Assembly (NCBI RefSeq): GCF_017744445.1
Contig: NZ_JAGIBH010000001.1
Span: 508,178-572,177, forward strand
Direction: 5' to 3'
Origin: Caulobacter sp.
GTDB taxonomy: Bacteria; Pseudomonadota; Alphaproteobacteria; Caulobacterales; Caulobacteraceae
DNA length: 64,000 nt
Below the pieces are notes generated by a model. It was not told the DNA's origin, made no database searches, and saw only the letters and a program-made list of their open reading frames with translations. A program made the position numbers and the translations under genes. Below are positions 38,512 to 46,021 of the stretch, one piece after another (the first letter of the stretch is position 1; every line of letters begins with the position of its first letter).

Positions 38512-39083
38512 CTTCCTCCCGAGATCCAAGACTAGATAGAGCGCCCGCCGACGCGGCTTGTTGGCTCGCCCCATTCAGGTTCTCTCTCGTCTTGGCGTCG
38601 TCTTTCTCGTCGATCGAAACTTGCCGGGCCAGCGAGGCTCGCGCGCGGCCCCGGCCGGTTAAGCTTGGCTGCGTGATTGCATTGGCGGCGATGAACCGCC
38701 CCTGCGCCTTTGATCTTCCGGTCCAAACGTTCCGCGCTCAGGTGCAGATAAGAAACGACCGGATCGAGGGCGGTGTCGGCCGCCGAACTGTGATCACATC
38801 GAGCCTTCGGCATGCGGTATTTGTGGTTTTGTGCTCGATAAACCACAAGTCCAGTTCGCAGTTGCGAGATAGATGTGCACCCGTAAGGGTTTAGCGGCTG
38901 ATTCAGCGCCTGATAACAGCGTTGTCGGCGATATAGTTGACGAAAATTCGCCTCGTTGAACGGGCTCAACGACAGTCAATTGTTACGGTAAGTCACGAAT
39001 TAAAGCAGAATCTGGGCTCGAACTACTTGTGTTTTCGAGGTGAGGGTGTATTTGCGAAAACACTAGGGGAATGGAGTTGTATC
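38512..39083. other. Gene-free regulatory region upstream of mucR
   Basis: About 570 bp with no convincing gene. It holds a palindrome TGTGATCACA (38789-38798), an exact 9-bp hairpin TTGTGGTTT/AAACCACAA (38821-38848, 10-base loop), and an inverted repeat TCGTTGA/TCAACGA (38953-38972). Two GANTC sites lie at 38900 and 39008. The last 250 bp are AT-richer than average, as expected for MucR autoregulation or for multiple promoters. A small RNA cannot be excluded. Confidence 0.45.
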
Positions 39084-39515
39084 GTGGAAGACAAGGCTAC
39101 CCTGATCGAGCTGACCGCCGAAATCGTGGCCAACTACGTGGCCAATAACGTCACGCCAGTTTCGGAACTTCCGGCGCTTATCCGCGCCACGCACGACGCT
39201 CTGGCTGGTATTGGCGCGCCGCCCGCGCCGACCGTCGAAGCGGTGAGCAAGGCCACGCCGGCCCAAATTCGCAAGAGCATCACCCCCGAAGCCCTGATCA
39301 GCTTCGAGGATGGCAAGCCCTACAAGACGCTGAAGCGTCACCTGACCACCCACGGCATGACCGTGGCCGAGTACAAGGCCAAGTGGGGCCTGCCCAACGA
39401 CTATCCGACGACCGCGCCCGCCTACAGCGAAGCGCGCTCGCAGATGGCCAAGGCCCTGGGCCTGGGCCAGGGCGGTCGCAAGGGCAAGGCCCCGGCGCGC
39501 GGCCGCAAGGGCTGA
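39084..39515 (+). CDS. mucR: MucR/Ros-family transcriptional regulator (paralog 1)
   Basis: 143 residues from GTG at 39084, with GGAG eight bases upstream; longer upstream frames lack good context. Family features: TLIELTAEIVANYVANN at the N-terminus and EDGKPYKTLKRHLTTHGMT plus AEYKAKWGLPNDYP in the zinc-finger-like DNA-binding region. The first zinc-ligand Cys is replaced (ISFEDG), while Asp and HxxxH remain. In C. crescentus MucR1/MucR2 repress cell-cycle and flagellar genes together with SciP. A basic tail (GGRKGKAPARGRKG) ends the protein. A strong terminator follows. Confidence 0.93.
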   Translation: MEDKATLIELTAEIVANYVANNVTPVSELPALIRATHDALAGIGAPPAPTVEAVSKATPAQIRKSITPEALISFEDGKPYKTLKRHLTTHGMTVAEYKAKWGLPNDYPTTAPAYSEARSQMAKALGLGQGGRKGKAPARGRKG

Positions 39516-39543
39516 TCGGCTCTTAACAGCCTGCTGAAAAGCG

Positions 39544-39575
39544 AAAAGGGGACGCGGCGGGCGTCCCCTTTTTTT
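39544..39575 (+). terminator. Rho-independent terminator after mucR
   Basis: A 12-bp stem (AAAAGGGGACGC at 39544-39555 with GCGTCCCCTTTT at 39561-39572) is followed by a run of T. It lies 28 bp after the stop. Confidence 0.93.
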
Positions 39576-39611
39576 GTGCCTGGAATCCGTGAACTCACTG
39601 TCCCACCCAAG

Positions 39612-39767
39612 CTGTCTCCCTAGGCTTTATGCCTAGGGCCCATCGTTCCGCTGTCCGGGCTGTGGAGTAGTGTGTGCCCACGCTAGCGGCGCACACTTGC
39701 ATGCGTTGAGCCCGGCCGCACCATGGGTCCTCGCCACAAGGGCGAGGAAGGCAATTGAGGGATCGGG
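39612..39767. repeat. Intergenic palindromic repeat, family D
   Basis: It starts with hairpin CCTAGGCTTTATGCCTAGG, followed by GCCCATCGTTCCGCT. It ends with CCATGGGTCCTCGCCACAAG and GGCGAGGAAGGCAATT. GGGCCCAT and ATGGGTCC segments can pair across the element. The same ends, with another centre, occur at 50226-50398. It fills the gap between the mucR terminator and the convergent kinase stop. Confidence 0.85.
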
Positions 39768-39774
39768 CCGAAGT

Positions 39775-41586
39775 TTAAGCCACGCCCCGGGTGTCGTGTT
39801 CAGCGACCGCGTCCAGCGACAGCACCTTGGCCAACGCCTCGACCAGGCGCGGGATCTCGACGGGCTTGGGCACCAGGGCGTCCATGCCGGCCTCGGCATA
39901 GAGCGAGCGCTCGTGAGTCAGGACGCTGGCGGTGACGGCGATGATCGGGGTGCGGGGGCGGCCGGTGCGCTTCTCGCCCGCGCGGATGGCCTGGCTGGCC
40001 TGCACGCCGTCCATGACCGGCATGTGCACGTCCATCAGGATCGCATCCCAGCGGTCCTTTTCCCACATGGCCACGGCTTCCTGGCCGTCGACCGCGAAAT
40101 GGCCGTCGACGCCCAGGTGATGCAGCAGGGTCAGCAGAACGGCGCGGTTGGTCTGGTTGTCGTCGACCACCAGGATCTTGGGCGCGGCCGCGTCGTCGAG
40201 CTCGGGCGCGGTGATGTCCAGGGCGGGCGCGGCCGGGGCCTCGGCCACGACGCGCGGCATCGGCACGGCGATCGAGAAGCGCGCGCCGCCTTCGGGCGAG
40301 GGGGAATGGGCGATCGTCCCGCCCATCAGTTCGACCAGCGTCTTGCAGATCGCCAGGCCCAGGCCCGAGCCGCCGGCGCGGCGCGTGCTGGAGGCGTCCA
40401 GCTGCGTGAACTTGGTGAAGAGTCGGTCGCGCTGGTCCTCGGGGATGCCGCTGCCGGTGTCGATCACTTGCGCGGTGAGGCCGTAGACGTCGCCGTCGAC
40501 GATCACCCGCACGCCGCCGCTCTCGGTGAACTTCACGGCGTTGGAGATCAGGTTCGACAGCACCTGGCGCAGGCGCTCGGCGTCGCCCAGGCGCCAGCCG
40601 GCCGCGCCCGGCGCGACCTCCAGGCTGAAGTCCAGGCCCTTGTCGCGGGCGAGGCCTCCATAGAGCTGGCGCAGGGCGTCCAGGTGGATGGGCAGGTCGA
40701 ACGGGGCGGGCGAGATGTCCATCTTGCCGGCCTCGATCTTGGAGATGTCGAGGATGGCGTTGATCACGGACAGCAGCGACTGGCCCGAGGCGCTGATGGT
40801 GTCCAGGCGGCGGCGCTGGTCGGGCTCGAGCGTGCCGGCCGCCATGATCTGGGCCATGCCCAGCACGCCGTTCAGGGGCGTGCGGATCTCGTGGCTCATG
40901 GTGGCCAGGAACTCGGTCTTGGCGCGGTTGGCGGTCTCGGCGGTCAGGGCCAGGTCCTGGGCCTCGGTGCGCAGGCGGCGGTTCTCGGTCAGCTCGCGCT
41001 CGAGTTCGGCGTTCAGGGCCTCGCTGGCCAGGCGCGCGCGCACCTCCCGGCCGACGACGCCGCGCATCAGGGCCGACATGCCGGCGGCGGCGAAGGCGCC
41101 GGCCACGCCGACATACAGAAACTGATTGACCAGGTCCTCGGGGACCTGGCGGGTCATGACGATGAGGCCCGCGATGGCGGTCGTGGCGCTGATCAGGGCC
41201 ACGCGCCGGCTGGGGGCCGAGGTCGCGAAGACCAAAGCCATCAGCACGAAATAAACGAGCTTCTGGGCCTCGAAGTGCAGGGTCTGGTAGGCCAGGGTGT
41301 TGATGAAGAACAGGGCGTTCATGCCCAGGGCCAGGGCCTCGAGCGGCAGGCCCATGATCTTGCCTTTGCGCAGGACGGCCCAGGCGCCGACGGCATACAG
41401 GCAGGCGACGACCGCCAGGCCTTCCAGAACGACCAGGGCCAGGCCCTTCTCGTAGAAGGGATGGGATAGACTGATCAGCGCATAGTAGACCGAGGTCGCG
41501 AGCAGGTAGCCGCGCACGATGGGCACGTAGGCCTGCATCAGCGCGACCTTGGTGCGCCGCCTCTCCTCAGTCTTCGAGCCTTTCAA
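39775..41586 (-). CDS. Hybrid sensor histidine kinase with receiver domain
   Basis: About 603 residues from a TTG at 41586 with GGGGACA upstream; an ATG at 41538 is an alternative. Several transmembrane segments fill about residues 20-175. A coiled coil leads into HisKA (MSHEIRTPLNGVLGM), then HATPase (SNAVKFTESGG, DTGSGIP, GSGLGLAICKTL). The receiver at the C-terminus (about 470-590) has VDDNQTNRAVL and phospho-acceptor Asp in ILMDVHMPVMDG. The architecture is like the kinase at 24062, with which it shares the membrane-bundle-only input. The output partner is unknown. Confidence 0.9.
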   Translation of the reverse strand: MKGSKTEERRRTKVALMQAYVPIVRGYLLATSVYYALISLSHPFYEKGLALVVLEGLAVVACLYAVGAWAVLRKGKIMGLPLEALALGMNALFFINTLAYQTLHFEAQKLVYFVLMALVFATSAPSRRVALISATTAIAGLIVMTRQVPEDLVNQFLYVGVAGAFAAAGMSALMRGVVGREVRARLASEALNAELERELTENRRLRTEAQDLALTAETANRAKTEFLATMSHEIRTPLNGVLGMAQIMAAGTLEPDQRRRLDTISASGQSLLSVINAILDISKIEAGKMDISPAPFDLPIHLDALRQLYGGLARDKGLDFSLEVAPGAAGWRLGDAERLRQVLSNLISNAVKFTESGGVRVIVDGDVYGLTAQVIDTGSGIPEDQRDRLFTKFTQLDASSTRRAGGSGLGLAICKTLVELMGGTIAHSPSPEGGARFSIAVPMPRVVAEAPAAPALDITAPELDDAAAPKILVVDDNQTNRAVLLTLLHHLGVDGHFAVDGQEAVAMWEKDRWDAILMDVHMPVMDGVQASQAIRAGEKRTGRPRTPIIAVTASVLTHERSLYAEAGMDALVPKPVEIPRLVEALAKVLSLDAVAEHDTRGVA

Positions 41587-41668
41587 GACCTGTCCCCAGC
41601 CTTCCCTCGCCAAGTAGACTAGCGGAGACTGGTTAAGCCTTGTTTCGAATGACGATTTTTTACAATTG

Positions 41669-42220
41669 CTAGACGCCGCTAAGTTGCATTCCGGGCGCGT
41701 CGGGAGGGGTGTCGCCACCGCCGTTCAGCGAACGTTGCATCCAGACCAGGTCGACCCAGCGGCCGAACTTGTGGCCCATGCTCGGGAAAACGCCTTGTTT
41801 CTCAAAGCCTAGCGAGGCGTGCAGGCCGATCGAGGCTTCGTTGCCGCTGTCGCCGATCACTGCGCACATTTGCCGCAGGCCCAAAGCTTCGCAAGACGCG
41901 ATCAGGGCCGTCAGCAGAGCCTTGCCGACGCCTTTTCCCACGGCTTCGGGTGAAACATAGACGCTGTCCTCGACCGTGAAGCGGTAGGCGGCGCGGAGGC
42001 GGAAGGGGCCGGCATAGCAGTAGCCCAGCACCTGGCCGTCCAGTTCGGCGACCAGATAGGGCAGGCCGCGATCGAGGAAGGCCGCGCGGCGGCGGCCCAT
42101 CTCGGCCTGGTCCGGCGGGACTTCCTCGAAGGTGCCCAGGCCGTTCAAGACGTTCCAGGCATAGATGGCGGTAATCGCCGGCAGGTCGGCGTCGGTGGAG
42201 GGGCGGATCACTACGGACAT
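41669..42220 (-). CDS. GNAT N-acetyltransferase, phosphinothricin-acetyltransferase-like
   Basis: 183 residues. The acetyl-CoA-binding motif A is SVYVSPEAVGKGVGKALLTAL (Q/RxxGxG/A type). The N-terminal IRPSTDADLPAITAIYAWNV and C-terminal GFEKQGVFPSMGHKFGRWVD match Pat/YncA-like enzymes, which acetylate small amines such as phosphinothricin or methionine derivatives. The substrate here is not determined. It is 82 bp upstream of the hybrid kinase on the same strand. A family A repeat lies just upstream of its start. Confidence 0.88.
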   Translation of the reverse strand: MSVVIRPSTDADLPAITAIYAWNVLNGLGTFEEVPPDQAEMGRRRAAFLDRGLPYLVAELDGQVLGYCYAGPFRLRAAYRFTVEDSVYVSPEAVGKGVGKALLTALIASCEALGLRQMCAVIGDSGNEASIGLHASLGFEKQGVFPSMGHKFGRWVDLVWMQRSLNGGGDTPPDAPGMQLSGV

Positions 42221-42225
42221 CTAAA

Positions 42226-42340
42226 ACCCTCTCCCTGTGGGAGAGGTGGCCCGCAGAGCCGGAGAGGGGAATGGCCCCGCCGGCAGAACTTCCCCCTCCG
42301 TCCGCTTCGCGGACACCTCCCCCGCTAGGGGGAGGATCTC
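42226..42340. repeat. Intergenic palindromic repeat, family A
   Basis: Left hairpin CCTCTCCctgtGGGAGAGG, then GTGGCCCGCAGAGCCGGAGAG, GTCCGCTTCGCGGAC, and right hairpin CCTCCCCCgctaGGGGGAGG. It has the same three-part plan as the copies at 16944 and 23940, and the GTGGCCCGCAG segment is identical to that at 16944. It separates the GNAT start from the S9 peptidase stop on the minus strand. Confidence 0.8.
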
Positions 42341-42351
42341 AATACGCAAAC

Positions 42352-44541
42352 TCACTTGGTCCAACCCTTGTCCACCGCCCACACCGCGAAGGCGTAGTCC
42401 AAGGCGATCTCTTTCAGGAAGTCAAAGCGTCCCGACGCGCCGCCGTGGCCGGCGTCCATATTGATCTTCAGCAGCACAGGATTGCCGCTGGTCGTGGCGG
42501 GGCGCAGCTTGGCGACCCACTTCTCGGGCTCCCAGTAGGTGACGCGGGGGTCCGACAGGCCGCCGGTGGCCAGCACGGCCGGATAGGGCTTGGCCGAGAC
42601 GTTGTCGTACGGCGAGTAGCTGGCGATGTAGTCGTAGGCCTCCTTGTCCTCCAGCGGATTGCCCCATTCGGGCCATTCCGGCGGGGTCAGGGGCAGGCTG
42701 GTGTCGCTCATCGTGTTGACCACGTCGACGAACGGCACGGCGGCGATGATGCCTGCGAACAGGTCCGGCCGCATGTTGGTGATCGCGCCCATCAGCAGGC
42801 CGCCGGCCGAACCGCCGTAGGCCACGGTATTGGCGGGCTTGCCGTAGCCGGCCTTATGCAGGTGCTCGGCGCAGGCGATGAAGTCGGTGAAGGTGTTCTT
42901 CTTCTTGAACTTCTTGCCGTCCAGGAACCAGCCCCAGCCCTTTTCCGAACCGCCGCGCGGGCAGGCCGTGGCCCAGATCCAGCCGCGGTCGACGAGGGAG
43001 AGGTTCCGGATCGAGAAGCTGGGCTCCATGGCGATGCCGTAGCTGCCATAGCCGTACAGCAGCAGCGGCGCCGAGCCATCCAGCTTGGTCCCCTTCTTCA
43101 TCAGGATGAAGATCGGCACGTCGGTCCCGTCGCTGGCCTTGGCGTTCAGGCGGCGGGTCTCGTAATGGGCCGGATCGTGGCCCGAGGGGATCTCCTGCGT
43201 CTTGCGCAGGGTGCGCTGGCGCGAGGCCATGTCGTAGTCGAACCACTGCCGGGGCGTGGTCATCGAGTTGTAGACGAAGCGCAGGTTGTCGGTGTCGTAC
43301 TCGTAGCCGCCTTCCAGGCTCAGCGCATAGGCAGCCTCGTCGAAGGCGATGGCGTGCTCGGCGCCGTCAGCGGCGGTGACGGTGACGCGGTTCAGGGCGT
43401 CGACCTTCTCCAGGCGCACGAACCAGCGCTTGAAGGCCATGGTCCCGGAGATCAGGCGGCCCGGCTGATGGGCGATCCAGTCCTTCCAGTTCGCCTTGCC
43501 GGTGGCGCCTTCCGGAGCCGTGACCAGCTTCCAGTCGACCGCGCCGTCGGCGTTGGTGCGCACCACCCAGTGGTCGTTCCAGTGCTCGGGCTCGTAGCGC
43601 AGGCCCACCTCGCGCGGATGGAAGACCACCGGCGTCGCGGTCGGCGTGGCGGCGGGGATGATCAGCGCCTCGCTGGTCTCCTGGTTGCCGCACGAGATGA
43701 CGATGAACTTCTCCGACGCGGTCAGGCCGACGCCGATGAAGAAGCCTTCGTCCGGCTCGTCATAGATCAGCACGTCGTCCTTGGCCGTCCCCTTGGTCGG
43801 GCGGCGATAGATCTTGGCCGGACGGCCGTTGTCGTCGCGGAAGGTCCAGTACAGCCACTGGCTGTCGGGCGAGAAACAGAAGTCGCCGGTGGTGCTTTCG
43901 ACGGGGCTCTCCAGCACCTTGCCGGTCGCCAGGTCCTTGACGTGGATGCGATAGACTTCCGAGCCCTGGGCGTCGACGGCGTAGGCGTACAGCTTGTGGT
44001 CCGGCGAGTGGCTGGCCGCGCCGACCTGGTAGAAAGCTTTGCCTTTCGACTCGGCTTCTTCATCCAGCAGGATCTCTTCGGAACCGCCACCGTTCGGCTT
44101 GCGGGCATGGATCGGATGCTGCGCGCCCTTCTCGAAGCGCGTGTAATAATCAAACGGACCGTCTTTCGCGGGCACCGAGGCGTCATCTTCCTTGATGCGC
44201 CCCTTCATCTCCGCGAACATTTTTTCTTGAAGAGCCTCCGTCGAGGCCAGCATGGCCTTGGTGTAGGCGTTCTCGGCCGTCAGGTGCACCTTGACGTCGG
44301 CCTTGATCAGCGACGGGTCGCGCAGGACCTTCTGCCAGTTGTCGTCCTTCATCCAGGCATAGTCGTCGGTGCGGCTGCGTCCCAGCTGCTCGATGGTCTT
44401 GGGGATCTTCTTGGCGACCGGCGGGGTAGGGCGAGCGGCGTTTTGCGCGGACATGGGCGATCCGAAAGCTGTTCCAGACAAGATTACGGGGGATGACGTA
44501 AGCGCTGCGGCGGCGCTCGTCATCAGGCGTCGACGATCCAT
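42352..44541 (-). CDS. S9 prolyl oligopeptidase family peptidase (PtrB-like)
   Basis: 729 residues from the ATG at 44541, with GGGGGAA upstream; the longer frame to 44712 lacks signal features. The start gives a short Tat-like or Sec signal (MDRRRLMTSAAAALTSSP). A seven-blade propeller follows, then the alpha/beta hydrolase: catalytic Ser in YGGSAGGLLMGA, Asp in LSDPRVTYWEP, His in DAGHGGASGRF. It should cleave short peptides after basic or Pro residues, probably in the periplasm. It is divergent from the trypsin-like protease at 44675. Confidence 0.92.
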   Translation of the reverse strand: MDRRRLMTSAAAALTSSPVILSGTAFGSPMSAQNAARPTPPVAKKIPKTIEQLGRSRTDDYAWMKDDNWQKVLRDPSLIKADVKVHLTAENAYTKAMLASTEALQEKMFAEMKGRIKEDDASVPAKDGPFDYYTRFEKGAQHPIHARKPNGGGSEEILLDEEAESKGKAFYQVGAASHSPDHKLYAYAVDAQGSEVYRIHVKDLATGKVLESPVESTTGDFCFSPDSQWLYWTFRDDNGRPAKIYRRPTKGTAKDDVLIYDEPDEGFFIGVGLTASEKFIVISCGNQETSEALIIPAATPTATPVVFHPREVGLRYEPEHWNDHWVVRTNADGAVDWKLVTAPEGATGKANWKDWIAHQPGRLISGTMAFKRWFVRLEKVDALNRVTVTAADGAEHAIAFDEAAYALSLEGGYEYDTDNLRFVYNSMTTPRQWFDYDMASRQRTLRKTQEIPSGHDPAHYETRRLNAKASDGTDVPIFILMKKGTKLDGSAPLLLYGYGSYGIAMEPSFSIRNLSLVDRGWIWATACPRGGSEKGWGWFLDGKKFKKKNTFTDFIACAEHLHKAGYGKPANTVAYGGSAGGLLMGAITNMRPDLFAGIIAAVPFVDVVNTMSDTSLPLTPPEWPEWGNPLEDKEAYDYIASYSPYDNVSAKPYPAVLATGGLSDPRVTYWEPEKWVAKLRPATTSGNPVLLKINMDAGHGGASGRFDFLKEIALDYAFAVWAVDKGWTK

Positions 44542-44674
44542 GCGCAAAATTCCCCCGTAACCCAACACAACGCGCAAGTGCGGCAGAACGACAACTTGCG
44601 GCGCGAGAATCCTGTGGTCAAATTCACTCAGCAGTCGGGCGACTAACAGTAGCGAAGCGTAACAAGGGGGCGAT

Positions 44675-45523
44675 ATGGCGTGGGATCTGTCCGTCGACCT
44701 GATCAAGGCCACGGTTCAGCTTGAACAACCGCTTGGCGACGGTTCGCGCACCGTCGGCACGGGCTTCCTGATTTCCGATCCCACCCCGGACGGCAAGCCG
44801 CGCACCATCCTGATCACCGCCGCCCACGTCTTCGAGAAGATGCCGTCGGTGTCGGCCAAGATCGGCTACCGCATCGAAGGTGACGGCGGCGTCTGGCGCT
44901 TCGATCCCGAGACCCTGAAGATCCGCGACGGCGACCACCCGCTGTGGACCAAGCACCCGACCCGCGATGTCGCGGCCATGGTGGTCGAGGCCCCGCCTGA
45001 GTTCGTCAAGGCGGCGATCCCGATCAAGTACCTGGCCCAGGACGACACCTTCAACCAGTACAACCTGGGTCCGGGCGACGAGATGATGGCGCTGGGCTTC
45101 CCGCGCGGACTGTCCGCCAACCCGGCCGGCTTCCCGATCCTGCGTTCGGGCCGCGTGGCGAGTTATCCGCTGGCCCCGGCGACCAACTTCCCGACCTTCC
45201 TGATGGACTTCTCGGTGTTCCCCGGCAATTCGGGCGGCCCGGTGTTCATGGCCGAGGGCGCGCGCCGCCGGCCGGGCGCCGCCGAAAGCCAGGAGGTCCA
45301 GTTCGTGGCCGGCTTGCTGACCCAGCAGGTCGAGCTGTCGGGCGAGCGCCTGGAGATCGGCATTGTCACTCACGCCAAGTTCATCCGCGAGACCTTGGCC
45401 ATCCTGGACAAGATCCCCGGCGCGCCCGTGACCCAGGCAAGGCTGGCCAAGCCTGAGCAGAGCATCCCCGGCGCCATCCCCGCGGTGGCGGTTTCGGCCA
45501 TGGCGATGGGCGCTTCACACTAG
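44675..45523 (+). CDS. Trypsin-like serine protease, no signal peptide
   Basis: 282 residues from an ATG with AAGGGGG upstream. The catalytic triad is visible: His in ILITAAHVFEK (about residue 51), Asp in HPTRDVAAMVV (about residue 99), Ser in VFPGNSGGPVF (about residue 187). The protein begins directly with the protease domain and has no Sec signal, so it may act in the cytoplasm or be secreted by another route. The C-terminal 60 residues are Ala-rich and unrecognised. There is no PDZ domain, so it is not a typical DegP. It is divergent from the S9 peptidase. Confidence 0.85.
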   Translation: MAWDLSVDLIKATVQLEQPLGDGSRTVGTGFLISDPTPDGKPRTILITAAHVFEKMPSVSAKIGYRIEGDGGVWRFDPETLKIRDGDHPLWTKHPTRDVAAMVVEAPPEFVKAAIPIKYLAQDDTFNQYNLGPGDEMMALGFPRGLSANPAGFPILRSGRVASYPLAPATNFPTFLMDFSVFPGNSGGPVFMAEGARRRPGAAESQEVQFVAGLLTQQVELSGERLEIGIVTHAKFIRETLAILDKIPGAPVTQARLAKPEQSIPGAIPAVAVSAMAMGASH

Positions 45524-45532
45524 GAAATTCCC

Positions 45533-45558
45533 GGAACCCGGCGCGGTCTCAGCCCGTT
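45533..45558 (+). promoter_or_regulatory. EcfG/SigT-type promoter GGAAC-N17-CGTT
   Basis: GGAAC at 45533-45537 and CGTT at 45555-45558 with a 17-base spacer, 41 bp before the csbD-like gene. CsbD genes are commonly general-stress induced, which supports the site. Confidence 0.7.
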
Positions 45559-45599
45559 TCTTCTGCAACGCAATAACGCGAAACAGCAGGAGTTCAGCC

Positions 45600-45782
45600 A
45601 TGAGCACCAACCGTGTTGAAGGCGCTATCGACAAGGCCGCGGGCGCCGTCAAGGAAGGCGTCGGCAAGATGACCGACAACGAACGTCTGGAAGCCGAGGG
45701 CGCCGCCCAGAAGGCCAAGGGCGACGTCCAGAACAAGGTCGGCAAGGTGCAGGACAAGATCGGCGACGCGATCAAGCACTGA
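45600..45782 (+). CDS. CsbD-family stress protein
   Basis: 60 residues, very hydrophilic, rich in Lys, Glu, Ala and Gly, with the family pattern NRVEGAIDKAAGAVKEGVGK and a second DKIGDAIKH. CsbD proteins are small, abundant, stress-induced proteins of unclear function. A GGAAC-N17-CGTT promoter upstream and a strong terminator downstream define a single-gene unit. The ribosome-binding site is CAGGAG. Confidence 0.92.
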   Translation: MSTNRVEGAIDKAAGAVKEGVGKMTDNERLEAEGAAQKAKGDVQNKVGKVQDKIGDAIKH

Positions 45783-45806
45783 ACACCGGGTTATGACTAA
45801 AGAAAG

Positions 45807-45840
45807 CGGCCGCCGGGGTGACCCGGCGGCCGTTTTGTTT
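45807..45840 (+). terminator. Rho-independent terminator after csbD
   Basis: An 11-bp exact stem (45807-45817 with 45822-45832), loop GTGA, then a T-rich tail (TTTTGTTTG). Confidence 0.93.
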
Positions 45841-45860
45841 GTTCTCGCCTCAACCCCAAT

Positions 45861-45994
45861 CCCCGTCTCCTCGGCGAAAACCGGGGCCCAGATTCATCCG
45901 GAACGGTTGGGGTGTTCGCGATCGGGCGTCTGCCACACTCACGACAGCCCCTGGGTTCGATCTGGGCCCCGGCTTTCGCCGGGGAAACGGGGGA
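45861..45994. repeat. Intergenic palindromic repeat, family B
   Basis: Outer inverted arms: CGGCGAAAACCGGGGCCCAG at the left and CTGGGCCCCGGCTTTCGCCG at the right, with a divergent centre of about 70 bp. It contains a GATTC (CcrM-type) site in the left half. It lies between the csbD terminator and the M1 peptidase stop. Confidence 0.85.
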
Positions 45995-46021
45995 GGGGGA
46001 AATAGGGCGCTCAGCGCCGCC

